DNA of 40,017 nt, from assembly GCA_023245215.1 (NCBI GenBank), contig JAHFKS010000006.1, forward strand, positions 2,004 through 42,020. The letters are read 5' to 3'. The DNA comes from Candidatus Microgenomates bacterium. Lineage in GTDB: Bacteria; Patescibacteriota; Microgenomatia; UBA1406; GWC2-37-13. Each line of letters begins with the position of its first letter. Position 1 is the first letter of the stretch. This document shows positions 6,597 to 13,171 of the stretch, one piece after another. The notes below the pieces were generated by a model. The model was given only the letters and a program-made list of their open reading frames with translations, had not been told where the DNA came from and searched no databases. The position numbers were made by a program, and so were the translations under genes.

Positions 6597-7319
6597 ACCA
6601 ACAATGGTTCCGTTGATTATGTCAGCCTTAATTCCTTTATCCGCCAATCTCAAACACTGCTCTACTTTATATCTCATTCCTCCGGAAACATCTACTCCTT
6701 TCCCTTTGAAAAATACTTTATTTGTTTGAGAAAAATTATTTCTGTTAATTTTGGGGATTGTCTTTCCTTTTTCGTCTATGACGCCGTTGGTAGTGCCGGC
6801 AAATATAACTCGCTTTATTTTGTAGCCTTTTTTTTTGAAGTAAATTGCCGAATCGGCTAAAAACCTATCCATGGACAAAACAGAAACTCCTTTAAACTTA
6901 TCAGTAACGAGGTCCGCGTGAAAAACAGGGATAATATTTTTCTTTAATAAAGAAATTATATAACTACTTGACAATGAAGCCATTTCTCCATTATCGTATT
7001 TTGCCACTTTATCCGGTTCAACCGAAACCGCTTCTAACCCGATTACCTTTAATGAAGAAACAACAATACCATTTATTTCTTTGACAGCCTTTTTTATTTC
7101 CAGCAGACCTTTTTCCAGATTATTTTTATACTTGGCGGCAACCGGGTGGCCATATCCTCCAGCGCCGGTAAAGATGAGTAAAGACAAATCTTTATTTTTT
7201 TCAAGGAGTTCCTTTATTTCTAAGGAAATTTTTTTGATAATAGGGAGCCTCGCTTTATTAACTTTTGTTTTGTCTGTAATCAACGATCCTCCCAGCTTAA
7301 TGAAAGCCAGCTTTTTCAT
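6549..7319 (-). CDS. Isopentenyl phosphate kinase (archaeal type)
   Basis: 256 residues of the amino-acid kinase fold. Seen: the N-terminal KLGGSLITDK (K8), GAGGYGHPVA with the His (about 58) that marks isopentenyl phosphate kinases, SMDRFLADSA, FAGTTNGVID, and DVSGGMRYKVEQCL near the C-terminus. The enzyme phosphorylates isopentenyl phosphate to isopentenyl diphosphate, as in the alternative mevalonate route of archaea. No other isoprenoid gene is in the window. An ATG at 7328 overlaps the -10 box, so the ATG at 7319, 7 nt after TATAAT, is chosen. Another amino-acid kinase such as fosfomycin kinase is a less likely alternative. Confidence 0.8.
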   Translation of the reverse strand: MKKLAFIKLGGSLITDKTKVNKARLPIIKKISLEIKELLEKNKDLSLLIFTGAGGYGHPVAAKYKNNLEKGLLEIKKAVKEINGIVVSSLKVIGLEAVSVEPDKVAKYDNGEMASLSSSYIISLLKKNIIPVFHADLVTDKFKGVSVLSMDRFLADSAIYFKKKGYKIKRVIFAGTTNGVIDEKGKTIPKINRNNFSQTNKVFFKGKGVDVSGGMRYKVEQCLRLADKGIKADIINGTIVGSLQDRKDKLPATTIL

Positions 7320-7326
7320 GCCAATC

Positions 7327-7332
7327 ATTATA
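7327..7332 (-). promoter_or_regulatory. -10 element of the isopentenyl phosphate kinase gene
   Basis: TATAAT on the minus strand, 7 nt before the ATG at 7319. It overlaps an upstream in-frame ATG, which argues against that codon being the start. No clear -35. Confidence 0.65.
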
Positions 7333-7342
7333 CTATCTTGGC

Positions 7343-7370
7343 CAAAAAAATACCCCGGCGTCCCGGGGCA
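7343..7370 (-). terminator. Rho-independent terminator of the Cys-rich protein gene
   Basis: Perfect stem CCCCGG/CCGGGG (7353-7358 with 7363-7368) around the loop CGTC. On the minus strand it is followed by seven T (7350-7344). The plus strand has a shorter T run (CATTTTTA), so it may work in both directions. Confidence 0.85.
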
Positions 7371-7402
7371 TTTTTATAACACTTGATTAGTCAAAAAATA
7401 GA

Positions 7403-8338
7403 TTATTGACACGCCGAACCTGCTTTATATGTGGTTACACAATAATTTCCTGCTCGTCCTTTAGAGCTCTTACTATAATTACCATCATATACAAAACAAG
7501 TTAGAGTTCCATTTACATCAGTGCCTAAATTTTGATACATGGTTCCTTTTTTAGCTAGACAGTCATTCCTAACTTGCGTCCAATCAACAGCCGATGTTGC
7601 TCCGTTACCTGCACAAACTGAATTGTCTGTCTCATAACCAAGAACACAGGTTCCATTTGATCTTTTTACTCCTGTTTCATATTGACATGTACCATCAACA
7701 TATACTTTAACTACTTTGTTAGCTGTACATGTTGCACTAGCTGTTGCTCCACCTAGAGGCTGTCCTACGGCCGGTGTACAAGCCGATGAGTCATATGAAA
7801 TCGCCAGAGCACACGTATTGTTTGATTTCACAACGCCTGTATTATATCGGCACCAAGAACTGTCAAGGGCTTTATTGGCAATTACATTAGCTGTACATGT
7901 TGCTCCTGTCACATTAGTCGCACAGGTAGGATCTTTTCGTGCATAATTTGGACTTAAACATTTCAAGGAATTATTTTGAGGCCACCCGGATAGAGTCTTG
8001 AAACAAACTCCTACTCCGACAGAAAAATTACCAGATTTACAACCTGTTGATGGGGTAGCGGCTATATTACAAGAACCGTCTGTTGGTTTTTTCAAATGGC
8101 CACTTACACACTTGTAAGATGTTTGCCATTCTGTAACATAATCTTTAGCACATCCGGCTTCAGGAATCGTGTAGTTGACTCCTTTATATAGATACGAACA
8201 ATCACCGGCTGCTTTGGGGGTACCACCAAGATTTTGGGTATTGGCATAGTTCATCACCCAAAAAGCGCCGACAACTGCTACGACTAAAAGAACTAAGTAA
8301 GTTAGGGTCTTATTGAAACAAATTTTGTTGTCTTTCAT
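7403..8338 (-). CDS. Cysteine-rich, membrane-anchored surface protein (311 aa)
   Basis: Not recognised as a named family. An N-terminal anchor or signal helix (LTYLVLLVVAVVGAFWVM, about 12-29) precedes about 280 exported residues with 20 cysteines, an even number that fits disulfide bonding outside the cell. Two internal repeats are visible in the pattern TCTAN...C.Y.TGV..SN.TC.L....D.S.C (about residues 147-187 and 203-242). The start at 8338 is set by GAGGGGGTG about 7 nt upstream, the only strong Shine-Dalgarno in the window. An in-frame ATG at 8371 lies in a palindrome upstream. It has its own promoter, a 52-nt leader and a terminator. Adhesion, protection and host-contact roles are all possible. 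Confidence 0.7.
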   Translation of the reverse strand: MKDNKICFNKTLTYLVLLVVAVVGAFWVMNYANTQNLGGTPKAAGDCSYLYKGVNYTIPEAGCAKDYVTEWQTSYKCVSGHLKKPTDGSCNIAATPSTGCKSGNFSVGVGVCFKTLSGWPQNNSLKCLSPNYARKDPTCATNVTGATCTANVIANKALDSSWCRYNTGVVKSNNTCALAISYDSSACTPAVGQPLGGATASATCTANKVVKVYVDGTCQYETGVKRSNGTCVLGYETDNSVCAGNGATSAVDWTQVRNDCLAKKGTMYQNLGTDVNGTLTCFVYDGNYSKSSKGRAGNYCVTTYKAGSACQ

Positions 8339-8343
8339 ATTTT

Positions 8344-8355
8344 CACCCCCTCTCC
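8344..8355 (-). promoter_or_regulatory. Strong Shine-Dalgarno of the Cys-rich protein gene
   Basis: GGAGAGGGGGTG on the minus strand ends 5 nt before the ATG at 8338. Unlike most genes here, this one is clearly translated from a leadered mRNA. Confidence 0.8.
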
Positions 8356-8357
8356 TA

Positions 8358-8377
8358 TAATAATTGATCAATTATTA
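8358..8377. promoter_or_regulatory. Perfect 20-bp palindrome in the 5' leader
   Basis: TAATAATTGATCAATTATTA is fully self-complementary. It lies between the predicted transcription start (near 8390) and the Shine-Dalgarno of the Cys-rich protein gene. It could be an operator for a dimeric repressor or an RNA hairpin that affects translation. Confidence 0.7.
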
Positions 8378-8396
8378 ACGATAGTACTTAATCTTA

Positions 8397-8426
8397 AATG
8401 TAGCTGAAAACATGAGGATTTGTCAA
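8397..8426 (-). promoter_or_regulatory. Promoter of the Cys-rich protein gene
   Basis: On the minus strand TTGACA (8426-8421), an 18-bp spacer and TACATT (8402-8397). The start site is predicted near 8390, giving a leader of about 52 nt. Confidence 0.65.
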
Positions 8427-8429
8427 GTG

Positions 8430-10166
8430 TTACTCGACTTTGTAGATCTTGCTGCCCGCCAAAACATATATAGCATCCTGGAAAACAATCAGATCACTGC
8501 CCTTGGAGAGGATTTCCGAATTGACCTGTTCGATATATTCGCCGGTTTTACCGAGAACATAGACTGTTCCGCGGCTCTTATCCCAAAGGTAGATTTTTTC
8601 CAGGTCGCGCGAGGTGTAAACCTTGTTGAAAACTGGTTTGTCGTCGGGGAGGTCGACTTTGAAGCCGTCGCGGAGGCCGGACGTATATTTGACGATGATC
8701 GAATCTCCGGAAAGATACAGCGATCCGTCGATGGCTAAAGAAGAAACTCCGGAAAGGTCGATAGACTGACCGCTGGCAAAATAAGAGCTTTTGCTTCCGT
8801 ATTCGCTCTCCCCACGCGGATATTTCCAGACTTCGTCTTTGCCTTTATCCAGCAAGTAAGCATTGCCATTGTATATATACATATCAACAATCTCGCCCCA
8901 TTCCTTGTCATTGTCGATAATTTTCTTGGATTTCCCATCGCTCCCTACCCGGTAGACGCCGCTTCCTTTGGCAAAGAAAAAGCTTTCACTCTCAAAACCA
9001 GCAACCAGATTGGCCGACTTGATTTCTGACAGCTGATTTTTATCCAAAGATTTTTTTTCTAAAGACAACTGGTAGACAACGCCTCTTTTTTTGTCTAAGA
9101 TAAAGGCTGTTTTTCCGTCGAGATAGATTTTGTCGCCGCCGGCGTTTTTGTCGTCAACCGAAAGGTCAAAAAATTCGCTGTATTTCCTCATTTCTTTTTT
9201 CAAAATCTTGTTTTCTGTTTCCTTGACCATTGCTTCCAGCTCTGTGACTTCTTTCCTCTTGCCGACGTCTTTATTCAATTTGGCAACAACGTCTTTGCTT
9301 TCTGAAATCAAAACCAGAGCCCGGCTCATATTCAGAAAAGCTACATCTTGTGCCGTCGACAGCTTTTGCGTCACTAGTTCTTTTGCCAGCTTTATTTTAT
9401 TCATGGCGCCGGCGCTCGTTCTCCTCTGGTAGCCCAGGACCACGCTCCACAAAAGAATTATAAAGAGAATAAAAACCGTGATAAAAGTCAGGGTCTTTTG
9501 CCGGCCGATTGAGGCAAGATACTGCCGAAAAGAAACCAATCTGTCTTTCCAGGAAAAAACCGGCATCTCGTCAGATTCTGATGGTAAACCAACTGTCGTT
9601 TCATCATAAACCTGCAACAAATTCACAAAAAGCGCCACTGCCCCCTGGTCCTGCTTTGCCTTTAGAGAAGGCGTAATTTCATCAATAATTTCAGTCGGGC
9701 TGCGGTGGTCAAAAGTTTCTTCCAATCCCTGCCTTCCCGAAATCAAATTGAGAAAATTTTCCGTGACAAAAATGAAAAAATCCCCGTCATCGACAGGGCC
9801 GGAAGCGGTCGAGTCGTTTTCAATCAACAACCCGAGCTTGCCTTTTCTCCTGATATAAATTTCTCCGCTGCCGCTTGTTTTTAAATACAAAATGCTGCCT
9901 TTGAGATAAGCCGATGACAGGGAAAAACCGGTTGGCAGGTTTTTTTCCTTGATGACAGAAATAATGAAGTTTTCTAGAGCCGACAAACTGTCAATTTGGG
10001 CTGCCCGGATTTTTTCTTTGACAAAGTCCAGAACTTTATGGCCGGCTTCCTCGCTCATCCCTGAGGGCACTTCCAGCAAAAAAAACAGGTTATCCTGGGA
10101 AACGATTCCCGAGTAACCGCCGGTTTTTTGTTCTCCTAGATAAAACGCTACGTCAGGTTTAAACAT
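8430..10166 (-). CDS. Receptor-like membrane protein: degenerate PP2C domain, one TM helix, beta-propeller-like domain
   Basis: 578 residues in three parts. Residues 1-185 resemble a PP2C phosphatase in layout (AYLKGSILYLKTSGSGEIYIR, DDGDFFIFVTENF and QDQGAVALFVN replace the usual GDSR, GD..ll.TDG and DD.T blocks), but the metal-binding aspartates of the DG motifs are absent. One membrane helix spans about 225-246. A helical, coiled-coil-like stretch (about 255-328) follows, then about 250 residues of repeated short beta segments (KIYLDGKTAFILD, GNAYLLDKGKDEVWKY, GSLYLSGDSIIVKY, DAIYVLAGSKIYKV) that look like a beta-propeller. This suggests an outside sensor joined to an inactive cytoplasmic domain. 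It is the third gene of an operon. Fold calls are by eye. Confidence 0.55.
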   Translation of the reverse strand: MFKPDVAFYLGEQKTGGYSGIVSQDNLFFLLEVPSGMSEEAGHKVLDFVKEKIRAAQIDSLSALENFIISVIKEKNLPTGFSLSSAYLKGSILYLKTSGSGEIYIRRKGKLGLLIENDSTASGPVDDGDFFIFVTENFLNLISGRQGLEETFDHRSPTEIIDEITPSLKAKQDQGAVALFVNLLQVYDETTVGLPSESDEMPVFSWKDRLVSFRQYLASIGRQKTLTFITVFILFIILLWSVVLGYQRRTSAGAMNKIKLAKELVTQKLSTAQDVAFLNMSRALVLISESKDVVAKLNKDVGKRKEVTELEAMVKETENKILKKEMRKYSEFFDLSVDDKNAGGDKIYLDGKTAFILDKKRGVVYQLSLEKKSLDKNQLSEIKSANLVAGFESESFFFAKGSGVYRVGSDGKSKKIIDNDKEWGEIVDMYIYNGNAYLLDKGKDEVWKYPRGESEYGSKSSYFASGQSIDLSGVSSLAIDGSLYLSGDSIIVKYTSGLRDGFKVDLPDDKPVFNKVYTSRDLEKIYLWDKSRGTVYVLGKTGEYIEQVNSEILSKGSDLIVFQDAIYVLAGSKIYKVE

Positions 10167-10170
10167 AATT

Positions 10171-10410
10171 TCAAACTAAAAACAATGAAAAGATCAAAAG
10201 AATCAACGCTACAGCAATCTGCAAAGAACTGACAAAAGAAATTACGTACTGAAATTTATCCTCCAGAGTTCTGTTCATAATGCTGACCTGTTTGGATATA
10301 ACAATGGCGTAAAGCAGATAAAGAATCGCCAATAATACAGCCGACACTTTAAAAAACTCGTCCACCACTTTGAGCGAATTGAATAGATTCAAAAAACCGT
10401 TAAGTTCCAT
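10171..10410 (-). CDS. Small two-helix membrane protein (79 aa)
   Basis: Function unknown. Two hydrophobic helices, about 22-38 (VSAVLLAILYLLYAIVI) and about 57-79 (ISFVSSLQIAVALILLIFSLFLV), are joined by the polar loop SKQVSIMNRTLEDKF. The protein ends right after the second helix. It overlaps the upstream PH-domain gene by 11 bp and is followed 4 nt later by the PP2C/propeller gene, so all three are probably co-translated. Similar small two-helix proteins are common in CPR genomes; I cannot assign a family with certainty. Confidence 0.65.
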   Translation of the reverse strand: MELNGFLNLFNSLKVVDEFFKVSAVLLAILYLLYAIVISKQVSIMNRTLEDKFQYVISFVSSLQIAVALILLIFSLFLV

Positions 10411-10954
10411 GTCTTTTGCTCAATAACTTATTGATACTTTCTATTACCTTTGAAGGGAAAGGAATGTCGGCAAATTCGACATTGGCCTCGGTGCCGGCGG
10501 TCTGGACAAAGACGGTCCCAAAGTCGAATAGTGATTCAAAATATCCGCCGCTTTTGACGGTAATGTCTTCAATCTTATCGAGACGGGCTGTCGTCACCTC
10601 TTTATATAAAATGCTGTGAAAATCAACGTCTATAACACGCTTGTTTGTCACAATTCCCACATTGAAAAACCAGTTCAAAAAACTAAACCAAATAAAGCTA
10701 AAAATAAAAACAAACATAAAACTATTGAAGACAAAAATTTGGCTTACTGACAAAAAAGAAGGCAGAATAAAATTAAGACTAAAAATAACAATTAAAAGAA
10801 TAATGGAGCTAATCACCCAATGCAGCTGGGTAAAAGGATGGGCGCGGAGGAGCAAAAGAATCTTCTCCCCGGACTCGTAAGTCTCAAATTTTATCTGGGG
10901 ATAAACGCAGTAGGAAAATAAAACCCGGTTCTCTGATTTTGGATTGTTTTCCAT
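10400..10954 (-). CDS. Membrane protein with bacterial PH (DUF304/bPH2-like) domain
   Basis: 184 residues. After a polar start come two membrane helices, about 44-65 (HWVISSIILLIVIFSLNFIL) and 72-98. A bPH2-type domain follows: GIVTNKRVIDVDFHSILYKEVTTARLDKIEDITV, then GTVFVQTAGTEANVEFADIP. The pattern TNKRVI.......i..l.ki.di is typical of YdbT/DUF304 proteins, whose exact role is unknown. It is the first gene of a three-gene membrane operon. The start at 10954 lies 8 nt after TATAAT (10968-10963). This promoter overlaps the divergent 5S rRNA promoter. Confidence 0.75.
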   Translation of the reverse strand: MENNPKSENRVLFSYCVYPQIKFETYESGEKILLLLRAHPFTQLHWVISSIILLIVIFSLNFILPSFLSVSQIFVFNSFMFVFIFSFIWFSFLNWFFNVGIVTNKRVIDVDFHSILYKEVTTARLDKIEDITVKSGGYFESLFDFGTVFVQTAGTEANVEFADIPFPSKVIESINKLLSKRHGT

Positions 10955-10972
10955 CTAACATTATTATATACT
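10944..10972. promoter_or_regulatory. Overlapping divergent promoters for 5S rRNA and the PH-domain operon
   Basis: Plus strand: TTGTTT (10944-10949), a 17-bp spacer and TATACT (10967-10972), with the 5S RNA beginning 8 nt later. Minus strand: TATAAT (10968-10963) for the gene starting at 10954. The two -10 boxes share bases, so the promoters should compete. Confidence 0.6.
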
Positions 10973-10980
10973 ATATAACT

Positions 10981-11101
10981 GCCCTGGTTATTGAAGCGAC
11001 TTGGTACCACCCTTTTCCATCCCGAACAAGGAAGTGAAACGAGTCAGCGCCGATGATACTGACCCGCTTAGCGGGTAGGGAAAGTAGGTCGTAGCCAGGG
11101 C
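10981..11101 (+). rRNA. rrf: 5S ribosomal RNA
   Basis: About 121 nt. The terminal helix pairs GCCCTGG at the start with CCAGGGC at the end. Conserved internal blocks are seen: CCCGAACAAGGAAGTGAAAC (loop B/helix III region), CAGCGCCGATGATACTG, the hairpin ACCCGCTTAGCGGGT, and GGGAAAGTAGGTCG. No 16S or 23S is in the window, so this is a stand-alone copy. A T run (11102-11108) directly after the terminal stem probably ends transcription. Confidence 0.93.
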
Positions 11102-11110
11102 TTTTTTTAT
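11088..11110 (+). terminator. Probable 5S rRNA transcription end
   Basis: The 3' side of the 5S terminal stem is followed at once by CTTTTTTTATTT. The stem plus T run, together with the inner GC-rich hairpin at 11072-11086, could act as an intrinsic terminator. It runs into the stop codon of the convergent 11107 gene. Confidence 0.5.
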
Positions 11111-11538
11111 TTAAAGTCTTCTTTCTTGCAGGTTTTATAGATTGCTTCCAAGTCAACCTTCTTGCCCAAATACTGGCTGGCCATTGATTCAAGAGTAGAA
11201 ATATTGTTGTTGAGCATACCTCCGACCAACGGTACGTATGAGGAAAGGTCATATTTTACTATCTGGCCGCCGGCTTTTACTTCCAAAGAAACTTTTTTGT
11301 TTTTGACAAACAGGTCATATTCCTGGTTGTTGTTTTTATAATGACAAACCAAAGGACCATTAAGATCAATGTTTAGTTTCTTGGAGACTAGCGGCGACGG
11401 CTTCAGCGTCGGTGTGAGAATACTATTCTTTACAGGCAGAGGCTGGTTTTGGTTGAATTTTATTATCAAAGACGAAACAATGATGATGATGGGAAGAATA
11501 ATTATTCCTTTGGAGACAGTTGAAAAAAAGTCGTCCAT
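11107..11538 (-). CDS. Hypothetical single-pass membrane protein (143 aa)
   Basis: Not recognised. One N-terminal membrane helix (GIIILPIIIIVSSLII, about 11-26) is followed by a Pro/Ser/Thr-rich linker (PLPVKNSILTPTLKPSPL) and an exported globular part of about 90 residues with two cysteines (in LVCHYKNN and YKTCKKED) that could form a disulfide. It contains QEYDLFVKNKKVSLEVKAGGQ, suggesting short beta strands. The upstream DUF2130 stop codon is 1 nt before its ATG, so the two are probably one operon. It ends against the 5S terminator. Confidence 0.65.
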   Translation of the reverse strand: MDDFFSTVSKGIIILPIIIIVSSLIIKFNQNQPLPVKNSILTPTLKPSPLVSKKLNIDLNGPLVCHYKNNNQEYDLFVKNKKVSLEVKAGGQIVKYDLSSYVPLVGGMLNNNISTLESMASQYLGKKVDLEAIYKTCKKEDFK

Positions 11539-11539
11539 A

Positions 11540-12655
11540 TTATTCGCCTGATTGTAATTTTTTTGCTTCCGGAGGACCGACGAGGGATTTTCCGGTAATT
11601 GCCTTTACGTCGCCGTCCATACCCGAAATGCTGTCTATCACCTGGCGGATATTTTTTTCCTGTTTGGCCCACTTTTTGGTAAACCAGCGTTTTTCTATTT
11701 CCATTTCTTCTTGCATCTGGCTGTAAACGTCGGCAATTGCATCCATCCTGTTTTTGAATTCAATCCCGGTCAGATAGTTCCAAAGAATTTCTTTTTTATC
11801 CTGTTTATTTGTTTCTGATAGTCTGACAACGGCAATTCTCAATAAGGAATCTCTCAATAAAGTTGCCAACCCAAGGATGGAATCATAGTTGCTTATCCAG
11901 ACTTCGTTTTTGTTGGCAAAATTCTTTATTCCGTCAGGCAAAACCTGGCTGACAATGACGGCTAAATCAGCGTTAACCATCCGCTTGTCCTGTTTTAATT
12001 TATTGATCCAACCGTCACTCCACGCTTTAGTTCTTTTTGATTCCCAAACAATCGACCCGACTATCTTTCCAAAATTATTCTTAACAATCTGTTGGATGTC
12101 GGCGCCGGTAATGCCTTTGGGTACTTCTTTGATTTCGTCATAAGGAAACTCTCTTCTTAAAATATTTTCTATTTCCAATTCCAGAACTTCCCCCTGGGTC
12201 TGCTGCGACCCTTGCTGCATTTTCCTCTTAAGTTCTTCTATTTGCTTCAAGTAATCGCCTTCTTTTTTTTGGTGTTCCAAGTTTTTCAAGCGGTTTTCCT
12301 CCAGAGCTTTTTTATAAGATTCATCGCTGATCTTTTTCCTTTCTTCGTCGAGTCGTCTTTGCGCTTTTAGCTCGATTTCTTTTTTTTCTTCTTCGAGCTT
12401 GGCTTTTTCTTTCCTAATTTCCATTTCGTTTTTTATAAACTGTTCTTCTTTTTTATTTTTTTCTTCCAGCTGCTCCTTGAGAAGTTTTATTTCCTGGAAG
12501 GACTGTTCGTTTTTCCTGGATTCGGCAGCCGCCAAAGCTTTTTTCCACATTTCCGGTTTTTGCTCGCGTTCGAACTTTTCCCTAACCTGGTGTATGAAGG
12601 CTTCTGTGGCGGGAAAAGTCTTGTGACAATGGGGACATTCAATGAGATCGTTCAT
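11540..12655 (-). CDS. DUF2130 protein, coiled coil plus PD-(D/E)XK nuclease-like domain
   Basis: 371 residues. The N-terminus CPHCHKTF (C7, C10) is half a zinc-ribbon motif. Residues about 25-150 are a long charged coiled coil. The C-terminal domain (about 155-340) is DUF2130: LELEIENILRREFPYDEIKEV, then KGITGADIQQIV and GSIVWESKRTKAW. The GAD (D186) and WESK (E205, K207) residues fit a PD-(D/E)XK nuclease core, which I infer makes it a candidate nuclease like the coiled-coil RmuC proteins. No phage genes are near. The start lies 7 nt after an extended -10 (TGCTATAAT), so the mRNA is probably leaderless. Confidence 0.82.
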   Translation of the reverse strand: MNDLIECPHCHKTFPATEAFIHQVREKFEREQKPEMWKKALAAAESRKNEQSFQEIKLLKEQLEEKNKKEEQFIKNEMEIRKEKAKLEEEKKEIELKAQRRLDEERKKISDESYKKALEENRLKNLEHQKKEGDYLKQIEELKRKMQQGSQQTQGEVLELEIENILRREFPYDEIKEVPKGITGADIQQIVKNNFGKIVGSIVWESKRTKAWSDGWINKLKQDKRMVNADLAVIVSQVLPDGIKNFANKNEVWISNYDSILGLATLLRDSLLRIAVVRLSETNKQDKKEILWNYLTGIEFKNRMDAIADVYSQMQEEMEIEKRWFTKKWAKQEKNIRQVIDSISGMDGDVKAITGKSLVGPPEAKKLQSGE

Positions 12656-12662
12656 AACGAGA

Positions 12663-12671
12663 ATTATAGCA
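12663..12671 (-). promoter_or_regulatory. Extended -10 promoter of the DUF2130 gene
   Basis: TGCTATAAT on the minus strand matches the extended -10 form TGnTATAAT. It ends 7 nt before the ATG at 12655. No -35 is evident, as expected for extended -10 promoters. Confidence 0.7.
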
Positions 12672-12748
12672 AATGTAGAGATATTAAAATCCTTACAATT
12701 GAAAAAACTATGGTATTATAATTAACTTATACTAAAATGGTAATAGCT

Positions 12749-13048
12749 ATGACTAAAATCAAAATCGCCGATTTGGAAATGGATGTCAAAACCAAAGAGG
12801 TAAAAAGGGCCGGAAAACCTATTAACTTGACGCCAAAAGAATACGACCTCCTCCATTATTTGATGTTAAATGCTAACCAAGTTGTATCACGTAAAACAAT
12901 CTTAAATAAAATCTGGAGGTATTCTCCCGAGATTGAATCTCGGGTAGTTGACGTCTACGTCGGATACCTCAGGAAAAAAATCGATTTCAAGAACAGGAAA
13001 AAACTCATCCGCTCCATCCGCAGCTTCGGCTACTCCATCAAGAAATAG
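12749..13048 (+). CDS. Stand-alone OmpR-type winged-helix DNA-binding protein
   Basis: 99 residues from the ATG at 12749 (103 from the ATG at 12737). The whole protein is a Trans_reg_C winged helix: LTPKEYDLLHYLMLNANQ, VVSRKTILNKIW, SRVVDVYVGYLRKKID as the recognition helix, and SIRSFGYSIKK as the wing. There is no receiver domain and no histidine kinase beside it, so it cannot be switched by ordinary phosphorelay on its own. Possible -10 boxes are TATAAT at 12717-12722 and TATACT at 12728-12733; the start depends on which is used. It is divergent from DUF2130 and may regulate it. Confidence 0.82.
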   Translation: MTKIKIADLEMDVKTKEVKRAGKPINLTPKEYDLLHYLMLNANQVVSRKTILNKIWRYSPEIESRVVDVYVGYLRKKIDFKNRKKLIRSIRSFGYSIKK

Positions 13049-13081
13049 CTTCTTTTTTTGGTAAAATATATATGTATTTTT

Positions 13082-13152
13082 TGGGAGATCGTCCAATGGT
13101 AGGACAACAGACTTTGGATCTGTTTATCTAGGTCCGACTCCTAGTCTCCCAG
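13082..13152 (+). tRNA. tRNA-Gln (anticodon TTG)
   Basis: Acceptor arms TGGGAGA (13082-13088) and TCTCCCA (13145-13151) pair over 7 bp. The D stem is GTCC/GGAC. The anticodon stem ACAGA/TCTGT holds loop CTTTGGA with TTG at 13114-13116. The T stem is CTAGG/CCTAG with loop TCCGACT. The first base is T, as usual in bacterial tRNA-Gln. The 3' CCA is not encoded; the discriminator base is G13152. Confidence 0.95.
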
Positions 13153-13163
13153 CAAGATTGGAC
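13151..13163 (+). repeat. Left copy of a 13-bp direct repeat at the tRNA-Gln 3' end
   Basis: AGCAAGATTGGAC starts at the last paired base of the tRNA and recurs exactly at 15560-15572. GTCTC precedes both copies, with two extra C in this one. Together they bracket an AT-richer gene block and may be attachment-like sites. Chance is possible for a match this short. Confidence 0.4.
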
Positions 13164-13171
13164 ACTTAATT

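Noticed and set aside
7716-7946. Plus-strand ORF of 76 codons opposite the Cys-rich protein gene
   Set aside because: It is the antisense of a repetitive coding region with its own promoter, Shine-Dalgarno and terminator on the other strand. The translation has no recognisable motif and no start signals.
9130-9432. Plus-strand Ser/Leu-rich ORF of 100 codons inside the PP2C/propeller gene
   Set aside because: Its composition is what the antisense of a charged helical coding region gives (TTT/CTT/TCT-rich), with no start signals.
10971-11252. Minus-strand ORF of 93 codons across the 5S rRNA
   Set aside because: It is antisense to a clear 5S rRNA and to part of the membrane protein gene at 11107; no protein motif is visible.
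12737-13048. Truncated response regulator made by a frameshift
   Set aside because: The region upstream is the divergent promoter and start of the DUF2130 gene. No receiver-domain residues are encoded there in any frame.
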